Origin: CAZEHJ01 sp964512485
GTDB lineage: Bacteria; Bacteroidota; Rhodothermia; Rhodothermales; UBA10348
DNA: 19,838 bases
Assembly (NCBI GenBank): GCA_964512485.1
Contig: CAZEHJ010000066.1
Span: forward strand, 1 to 19,838
Direction: 5' to 3'
The notes beneath the pieces are model-generated. The model saw only the letters and a program-made list of their open reading frames with translations. It was not told the DNA's origin and did no database searches. Both the position numbers and the translations under genes were made by a program. Of this stretch, positions 14,555 through 19,838 are shown one piece after another (the stretch's first letter is position 1; each line of letters begins with the position of its first letter).

Positions 14555-16237
14555 ATGAATATTCTCAGTCGCAGATCCATCATCACATTCCTGGTCGTGC
14601 TCGTCATGGGAGCCGGCCTGGGTGTTTCCATGGATGGATTGTTCTCGTCCGATGACACCTTTGAGCAACTGCAAAAACTGGAAGATGCCTTTCTTCTTAT
14701 CAACAGAAATTATGTAGAGGAAGTCGACGCCAAGGAACTGGCTCAGGAAGCGATCCTTGCGATGCTAAAAGAACTCGATCCGCACTCCGCCTACATCGAC
14801 AGCGAGACGATGAAGAGGGTGAATGAAGACTACAGAGGAACGTTTGGTGGAATCGGGATATGGTTCGAAGCCCCCACCGCCGACACGGCCAAAGTAACTT
14901 CCACCATTCCGGATGGCCCCAGCGAAACGGTTGGCCTGATGGCGGGTGATCGTATGATTGCCGTGGATGACGAAAGTATCGTGGGAATGGGATCGACCGA
15001 CATCCAGGACTTGATCAAGGGGCCCATCGGAACGAAAGTCACGATTACGATAAAGCGACCTCGCGTCAGCACGCCAATCGATTTCGAGATCACGCGGGCG
15101 ACGATTCCCCTCTATTCGGTGGATTCGAGTTACATGATGACGGACAACACGGGATACGTCCGAATTGGCCGATTTGCGATGACCACGCATCAGGAATTTG
15201 TCGAGCATGTGACCAGACTGAAATCCCAGGGCCTCGAACGCTTGATTATCGATCTGCGGGGAAATCCCGGGGGGATTAAGGATACAGCAGTAGAAATCGC
15301 AGATGAAATGCTCGGTGGCACCGGTATTATCGTGACCACGGAAGGCAGAAATCCCGGAGAAAACGTCATCAACAGAGTCAAGCCAGGCGGAATTCTAACG
15401 AAAGAACCGGTGATCGTTCTCGTTGATGAGAGTACGGCATCTGGAAGCGAAATAGTTGCTGGAGCTCTTCAGGATCATGATCGGGCGCTTATCGTGGGAC
15501 GAAGGACCTTCGGAAAAGGCCTGGTACAACGCCCCTTCCAGTTGCGCGACGGAAGCGTCGTACAAATGACTGTGGCACGCTATTTCATGCCGAGCGGAAG
15601 GTTGATTCAGACACCCTATGAGGTCGGCGAACAGCAGGATTACTACAAAGACAAGTTTTCGGATTACGAAAACGCCACCTATCACCCGGCTGAATATCTG
15701 GCAGACATACCGGATTCACTTCGATTCCAGACATCCGGCGGCAGAGACGTCTTTGGTGGTGGAGGTGTTATGCCTGACATCGTAATCGCGCCGGATTCGA
15801 CATCTGATCTGAATGCGCCTCTGGTGCAGACAGCCATACAAAATGGGTATCCATTTCTGTACGCGCGCCACATCATGGACACTGACGGGCTGGCCATGAG
15901 ACAGAAATGGGCCCAGGACCAGAGCGGCTTCATGACTACATTTTCCGTTGATGACGCACATTGGAGCGCTTTTGTTGAACACGCAACGAAAAACGGGTTG
16001 ACAATCAACTCAGATGCTGATTCGGAATCATTCTCCAGCTCTGATCTGGAAGCATCGCGCCCCATTCTGGAAGTAATTCTTAAAGCCCGAATTGCACAGC
16101 GACTGTATCGCAGTGAGGCGTGGTATCCTGTTTTCAACACGATCGACCCCATGATCGAGTCCGCTCTCGATTTCTGGAATCATGCCGTTTCACTGGCAGA
16201 GAATGGAACCCTCGATAGCAGCACTTCCGAGGGCTGA
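14555..16237 (+). CDS. CtpA-type S41 carboxy-terminal processing protease
   Basis: Exported or membrane-anchored serine protease of 560 residues. An N-terminal signal anchor (about 8-26, IITFLVVLVMGAGLGV) is followed by a helical part and a PDZ domain (about 95-170: GGIGIWFE, then GLMAGDRMIAVDDESI). The S41 catalytic core comes next. The Ser/Lys pair is S296 in DESTASGSEIVAGALQD and K321 in GRRTFGKGLVQ, with the 25-residue spacing known for Tsp/CtpA. The roughly 180 residues after the core are not recognised as a domain. Family members trim or degrade periplasmic proteins, sometimes including regulators. It diverges from the ECF sigma gene across 184 bp and is followed 3 bp later by an alcohol dehydrogenase gene, so those two are probably one transcript. 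Confidence 0.93.
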   Translation: MNILSRRSIITFLVVLVMGAGLGVSMDGLFSSDDTFEQLQKLEDAFLLINRNYVEEVDAKELAQEAILAMLKELDPHSAYIDSETMKRVNEDYRGTFGGIGIWFEAPTADTAKVTSTIPDGPSETVGLMAGDRMIAVDDESIVGMGSTDIQDLIKGPIGTKVTITIKRPRVSTPIDFEITRATIPLYSVDSSYMMTDNTGYVRIGRFAMTTHQEFVEHVTRLKSQGLERLIIDLRGNPGGIKDTAVEIADEMLGGTGIIVTTEGRNPGENVINRVKPGGILTKEPVIVLVDESTASGSEIVAGALQDHDRALIVGRRTFGKGLVQRPFQLRDGSVVQMTVARYFMPSGRLIQTPYEVGEQQDYYKDKFSDYENATYHPAEYLADIPDSLRFQTSGGRDVFGGGGVMPDIVIAPDSTSDLNAPLVQTAIQNGYPFLYARHIMDTDGLAMRQKWAQDQSGFMTTFSVDDAHWSAFVEHATKNGLTINSDADSESFSSSDLEASRPILEVILKARIAQRLYRSEAWYPVFNTIDPMIESALDFWNHAVSLAENGTLDSSTSEG

Positions 16238-16240
16238 CGC

Positions 16241-17341
16241 GTGTTTCGGATCCCAACGCGGGTGGTTATGCACCCCGGCTGCCTTGAAGAACTTTCTTCC
16301 TTTTTGCAGTCGAACGAGCTATCCAGTCTTCTGTTGATAACGGACAGCGGAGTCAGGGGACTTGGCTGGTTTAACGATGTTCTGCCCTCGCTTGGTTCTG
16401 AGGTCTCTATTGTTGACGACATTCAGCCCAACCCGAGGGCTTCGAATATCGATCAAATAGCTTCCCGATTCCGAGGCCAAAACCTGGACGCTGTTCTTGC
16501 TATTGGAGGTGGAAGCGTCCTGGACGCAGGAAAAGCAGTAGCCATGCTCCTTCGAAATGAAGGATCAATCGAAGATTTCGAAGGGAAAAACAGGTTTCCC
16601 GTTCCTTCTGCTCCTTTTGTGGCCGTTCCGACCACCTGTGGTACAGGATCTGAGGTCACCTGGGTCAGCGTCGTCAGCGTTCAGAACAAGGGTACGAAAA
16701 TCAGTATCAAAGGAGACGGAATGTTTCCTCTGGCCGCTTTCGTTGATGCCGATGTCATCCGCTCGTTGCCACCATCTCTACTCGCGTCTACAGGGATGGA
16801 CGCCATGACTCACGCTGTGGAGTCGATGGTCTCACGTCACTCGAATCCGGCCTCAGACGCGCTTTCCACACAGGCCGTACGCATGCTTATTCGTCATCTG
16901 GGGCCGTGTGTAAGAAATCCGGGCAATCACGAACATCGAGCGGCTGTGATGCACGCATCGACCCTTGCCGGAATGTCGTTCGGAAATTCTGACGTCGGAG
17001 CAGTTCATTGTCTATCCGAAGCTATTGGAGGGTTATTGGATCATCCCCACGGACTCCTGAATACGCTGCTCCTTGTACCGGTACTTCGGTATGAGCTCGA
17101 TTCCATTCGGGAGAAATTGAAACCGCTGTCCGCGTCGTTGGGCGCCCCCCGGCCTGAAAGTTTTATCGACAGACTCGAAGTAATGATTCGAAACTTCCCT
17201 CTGGAGTCCTGGGGTGACCTTCAGGTCGACCCGGAGCTTTATCCGATGATTGCCGAAAGAGCGGCAACCAATGGGTCCAATCCGTCGAATTTGAAGGAAA
17301 TGAAAGCTGTGGATTACCTGGCGATTTTGAAGAGTGTGTAA
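16241..17341 (+). CDS. Iron-containing (group III) alcohol dehydrogenase
   Basis: NAD(P)-dependent metal alcohol dehydrogenase of 366 residues, cytoplasmic. The nucleotide-binding GGGS motif is at 89-92 (LAIGGGSVLDAGKA), then PTTCGTGSEVT. The metal ligands match the family spacing: D187 and H191 (GMDAMTHAVES), H256 (GAVHCLSEAIGG) and H270 (HPHG). The start is GTG at 16241, which supplies the usual opening strand FRIPTRVV; an ATG at 16268 would cut it off. It begins 3 bp after the S41 protease stop. The substrate cannot be told from the sequence: butanol, lactaldehyde, propanediol and phosphonoacetaldehyde enzymes share this fold. Its linkage to a protease is unusual and may be only transcriptional convenience. 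Confidence 0.93.
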   Translation: MFRIPTRVVMHPGCLEELSSFLQSNELSSLLLITDSGVRGLGWFNDVLPSLGSEVSIVDDIQPNPRASNIDQIASRFRGQNLDAVLAIGGGSVLDAGKAVAMLLRNEGSIEDFEGKNRFPVPSAPFVAVPTTCGTGSEVTWVSVVSVQNKGTKISIKGDGMFPLAAFVDADVIRSLPPSLLASTGMDAMTHAVESMVSRHSNPASDALSTQAVRMLIRHLGPCVRNPGNHEHRAAVMHASTLAGMSFGNSDVGAVHCLSEAIGGLLDHPHGLLNTLLLVPVLRYELDSIREKLKPLSASLGAPRPESFIDRLEVMIRNFPLESWGDLQVDPELYPMIAERAATNGSNPSNLKEMKAVDYLAILKSV

Positions 17342-17365
17342 GAACGGGCGTTCCAGCCGTTTCGC

Positions 17366-17394
17366 TGTAACTCTATGCCGGTCTTGTCCGTCTA
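17366..17394 (+). promoter_or_regulatory. Candidate ECF promoter for the glycine-repeat gene (TGTAAC-N17-CGTCTA)
   Basis: TGTAAC (17366-17371) and CGTCTA (17389-17394) are 17 bases apart, 37 bp before the ATG at 17432. It matches the sigma-gene element at 14413-14441 in all six -35 bases, in spacer length and in CGT, and CGTCTA is a classic ECF -10 form. It sits in the 90-bp gap after the alcohol dehydrogenase gene. Confidence 0.55.
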
Positions 17395-17431
17395 TCGTCC
17401 GGTAACTGTCACAACATAGTGTTGAATTCCC

Positions 17432-18445
17432 ATGCGATCGATTCGTCTACTATTACTTCTGGTTTTTCTTCTCCCCAACTCCGTTTTCGGCCAGAAAAGC
17501 CTGGACCTGATGATTGATGGGGTTGGTCTCTCGATTGGAGACTCAGAAGAAGTAACTGGAATCCGGCTGAATTTCCGGGATCGAGAACTTCGTCGGGTTA
17601 CCGGTATCAACGCGACAATCTGGATGCCTTACGATGAGCGCGGCGGAGACATCAAGGGAATCGCACTCGGCCTGCCTCTCACCGGCGGCGAAAACATCAG
17701 TGGAATCGGTTACGGACTTCTTGGTGTGGGTGCCAATGATACTGCGCGCGGAATCATGTTCGGTGGACTTGGAGCGGGTGCCGGTAAAGACCTGAATGGA
17801 ATTGCGTTCGGTGGTCTGGGAGTCGGAGCCGGTCAGGATGTGACCGGAATCATGTTTGGTGGCCTCGGTGCTGGAGCCGGTCGAGACATGAAAGGAATTG
17901 CCTTCGGAGGCCTGGGGGCTGGCGCCGGTGAGGACATGACCGGTATCGTTTTCGGCGGACTCGGAGCCGGAGCTGGCCAGGACATGAAGGGAATTGTCTT
18001 TGGAGGTCTCGGGGCCGGGGCCGGCAGAGACTTCACCGGAATTGCGATGAGTGGCATCGGATCGGGAGCCGGCAGAGACTTTACAGGCATATCTGTCAGC
18101 GGCATCGCGAGCGGTGCCGGCGGAACGCTGAAGGGACTTCACGTGGCTGGAATCGCCGTTGGCGGCAAGACCGTCAGAGGGGTCATGATTTCCGGATTCG
18201 CTGCTGGAGGCCAGGACGTACACGCATTCAGTTTCGCTCCTGGATACTTTACGATTGAGGAAGACGGCGTACAGCGTGGGTTGTCGATCTCTGCCTTCAA
18301 CCGAATCAAGGGAGAACAGAAAGGCTTCACGGTTGGAATCGTCAACTGGGCCAGAAACCTCAGTGGTGTTCAGGTCGGGCTGATCAATATTGCCAAAAAC
18401 AAGGACCGATTCCGAGTGATGCCCATCGTAAACATGGGTCGTTGA
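17432..18445 (+). CDS. Secreted glycine-rich 16-residue-repeat protein (LA_2272-like surface repeat)
   Basis: Exported protein of 337 residues (signal peptide about 1-20, ending SVFG). From residue 107 eight exact 16-residue units follow the pattern G-I-x-F-G-G-L-G-A-G-A-G-x-D-x-x. They are flanked by two degenerate units on each side, for about twelve in all. The C-terminus (GFTVGIVNWARNLSGVQVGL, INIAKNK) matches the style of LA_2272-family surface repeats known from Leptospira and Bacteroidota. The regular hydrophobic/glycine spacing suggests a beta-solenoid or packed-sheet surface structure, which is inference. The ATG at 17432 follows a candidate ECF promoter. No function is known; a surface or outer-membrane location is likely. 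The long frames on the other strand here are by-products of the repeat. Confidence 0.82.
   Translation: MRSIRLLLLLVFLLPNSVFGQKSLDLMIDGVGLSIGDSEEVTGIRLNFRDRELRRVTGINATIWMPYDERGGDIKGIALGLPLTGGENISGIGYGLLGVGANDTARGIMFGGLGAGAGKDLNGIAFGGLGVGAGQDVTGIMFGGLGAGAGRDMKGIAFGGLGAGAGEDMTGIVFGGLGAGAGQDMKGIVFGGLGAGAGRDFTGIAMSGIGSGAGRDFTGISVSGIASGAGGTLKGLHVAGIAVGGKTVRGVMISGFAAGGQDVHAFSFAPGYFTIEEDGVQRGLSISAFNRIKGEQKGFTVGIVNWARNLSGVQVGLINIAKNKDRFRVMPIVNMGR
17750..18133 (+). repeat. Eight tandem 48-bp units encoding 16-residue glycine repeats
   Basis: Units begin at 17750, 17798, 17846, 17894, 17942, 17990, 18038 and 18086, with no length variation. The DNA has diverged mainly at third codon positions while the protein pattern is kept. 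This points to old, selected repeats rather than a recent slippage expansion. Two shorter 45-bp units follow at 18134 and 18179. Confidence 0.9.
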
Positions 18446-18479
18446 TCCAATCGGGATCGAAGGCAGTCATCTTCGAAGC

Positions 18480-19838
18480 TCAAAGCTCCAGAACTTCGCC
18501 GTTTTCTGGAATCAGTATTTCCTTGTCTGGATGGAAGTAGCGGATGTTGTCCGCCATCCATTCCTTTGCCTTCCTTTCGCCGTGCACGAGGACCACTTTA
18601 TCCGGATCGAAGTGTTCGACCAGTTTTAGAAGGTCTCTTCTATGACTGTGGCCGCTGAAGCGGAATCGATCGACATCGCACTCTGCTTTTTGAGGTCCGC
18701 GAGCCGGATTCAATACGACTTCAGTCCCTTTACCCTTTTCACGTGCTTCAAGCAGGTTGGCCGCAGGTGAGTCCTCGCGCGCAAACCCGACCAGAAACAC
18801 TCCGTTTTTTTCGTTTCCGATGAGTTGCTGGGCAATCTTGTTTGAGATGGTCCGCTCAAACATCATCCCGCTGCCAACCAGAAATATTCCCTGTTGATTG
18901 AGCACCTCGTTCAGGCCACCTTGCGAACGGGGAAGTCTGGACTGCGACACTCCGTAGACCTGAAACTCATCGTTCAGTCGTGGAGTGGAAAAACGGGTCT
19001 TGTCATACACATCGGAAATGGCACGCATCATCCCTGCTGTGTAGAGCGGCACATCTTCGTCGATGATGCCACGCGACTTGTATCGATCAATCAAGGCGAT
19101 CATTTCCTGCCCCCTGCCCAGCGCAAACACCGGAAGAAGGACCGAACCACCCTTTTTCAAGACCTTGGCAATGGATTCGCCCAGTCTTTTTTCCTCTGAA
19201 CGCCTGGTGAATGTCTCCGCCAGGGGATCGGCGCCGAGAGTACTCTCCAGCAACAACACGTCGATTTTTTCATCCGGATACATGGCTCCCGGAATGATGG
19301 TCTGCGCTGTCAGGCCTGTGTCACCCGTATAGAAGATGCGACGCTGTTCCGAATTGTCTACACATCGGATCATGACGCCCAAAGAACCCAGAACGTGACC
19401 CGCATCGAAGAACTCACCCGATACCTCGAACCCGCCTCGTATTCCGGTCAGATCAAACTCGGTCTCCAATTCGTGGGCCAGGTAGAGGTAGGAACTCGCC
19501 TCGACATCTTCTTCGCTGAACAGCGGGTCGACTGACGTCGATCCTTCCTTCAATTTTCGCCGCTGAAGCCGAGCAGAAGCCGGCAACAATATCGAGGCCA
19601 ACTGACGCGTGGCCGCCGACATGTGAACCGTGACGTGAGGAAACTCTTTCACGACCATGGGAAGAGAACCCAAATGATCGTGATGAGCGTGAGTTACGAT
19701 GGCATGGTCAATGTGCCAGTCGGTCCGTTCATGAATTCGGGAAAGATCCGGCATGCTTGCGGAGCCCTCCCGTTCAGGATCGGCTCCGGCATCCAGGAGA
19801 ATGCCCGTTCCATCAACCAAAAGAAAATGACAGCTGGC
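18480..19838 (-). CDS. Beta-CASP metallo-beta-lactamase RNA-processing nuclease (5' end outside window)
   Basis: At least 452 residues, with the reading frame still open at the right edge (ASCHFLLVDG precedes the first possible start at 19820), so the true N-terminus is missing. The zinc-binding motif HAHHDHLG is encoded at about 19674-19691. It is followed by DAGHVLGSLG and FYTGDTG, the usual metallo-beta-lactamase motifs. The beta-CASP insert includes LLLESTLGADP and SVLLPVFALGRGQE. The C-terminal RNA-specificity domain shows FSGHSHRRDLLKLVEH and VVLVHGE. The family includes CPSF73/Ysh1-like and bacterial RNase J-like endo/exonucleases that act on RNA; this one resembles the CPSF73-like bacterial branch. 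It converges on the glycine-repeat gene across 34 bp with no clear terminator between. Confidence 0.9.
   Translation of the reverse strand, partial: ASCHFLLVDGTGILLDAGADPEREGSASMPDLSRIHERTDWHIDHAIVTHAHHDHLGSLPMVVKEFPHVTVHMSAATRQLASILLPASARLQRRKLKEGSTSVDPLFSEEDVEASSYLYLAHELETEFDLTGIRGGFEVSGEFFDAGHVLGSLGVMIRCVDNSEQRRIFYTGDTGLTAQTIIPGAMYPDEKIDVLLLESTLGADPLAETFTRRSEEKRLGESIAKVLKKGGSVLLPVFALGRGQEMIALIDRYKSRGIIDEDVPLYTAGMMRAISDVYDKTRFSTPRLNDEFQVYGVSQSRLPRSQGGLNEVLNQQGIFLVGSGMMFERTISNKIAQQLIGNEKNGVFLVGFAREDSPAANLLEAREKGKGTEVVLNPARGPQKAECDVDRFRFSGHSHRRDLLKLVEHFDPDKVVLVHGERKAKEWMADNIRYFHPDKEILIPENGEVLEL

Noticed and set aside
17750..18133. Tandem 48-bp units considered as a CRISPR or minisatellite array
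   Set aside because: Units are contiguous, in frame, without unique spacers, and drift at third codon positions; they encode a protein repeat.
17543..18223. Long open frame (226 codons) antisense to the glycine-repeat gene, plus another at 17833-18105
   Set aside because: Its Ser/Asn/Asp-rich or Pro-rich repeats are a direct by-product of the 48-bp tandem repeat and GC-biased codons of the real gene; there is no start context or family resemblance.

Overview
The window is a gene-dense chromosomal segment of moderate GC content with no integrase, transposase, CRISPR array, rRNA or tRNA that I can see. Most starts lack a strong Shine-Dalgarno motif. The gene families present (DUF4252 beside an ECF sigma/anti-sigma pair, a ComEA-like helix-hairpin-helix protein with an N-terminal membrane anchor, an LA_2272-like surface-repeat protein) point to the Bacteroidota/Rhodothermota/Balneolota group. 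This placement is an inference from gene content, with modest confidence.

Layout. Positions 1-148 are an AT-rich leader with no promoter I can defend. Aconitase (149-2890, +) converges on a MalS-like alpha-amylase-family protein (2978-4696, -), with a strong bidirectional terminator between them. The amylase-family protein has lost most of its GH13 catalytic residues. Next on the minus strand are lexA and recO, and the 93-bp gap between them carries helically phased direct repeats that may be the LexA operator. A ComEA-like protein (6425-7108, +) diverges from recO.

From 14370 down to 7062 the minus strand is one long collinear run: ECF sigma, membrane anti-sigma, DUF4252, LemA, TPM-domain protein, TPR protein, LysM/double-psi-barrel protein, CPBP glutamic intramembrane protease, HtpX (M48), a site-2-type protease (M50), and a 54-residue membrane protein. 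Divergent from the sigma gene is a CtpA-type S41 protease (14555-16237, +), followed 3 bp later by an iron-dependent alcohol dehydrogenase. Then comes a secreted protein of 16-residue glycine-rich repeats (17432-18445, +). The window ends inside a beta-CASP metallo-beta-lactamase RNA-processing enzyme (18480 to the edge, -).

How the genes may work together. The central 10 kb looks like an envelope-stress and membrane-proteostasis locus. A sigma/anti-sigma switch sits with four different classes of membrane or envelope protease, the LemA-TPM pair often seen beside HtpX, and a peptidoglycan-binding protein. Two closely matching ECF-type promoter candidates, TGTAAC-N17-CGT, lie upstream of the sigma gene and of the glycine-repeat gene. 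This suggests the sigma factor controls itself and the repeat protein. Weaker GAAAC-N16-CG candidates precede lemA and the S41 protease gene. The regulatory links are inference from the sequence.
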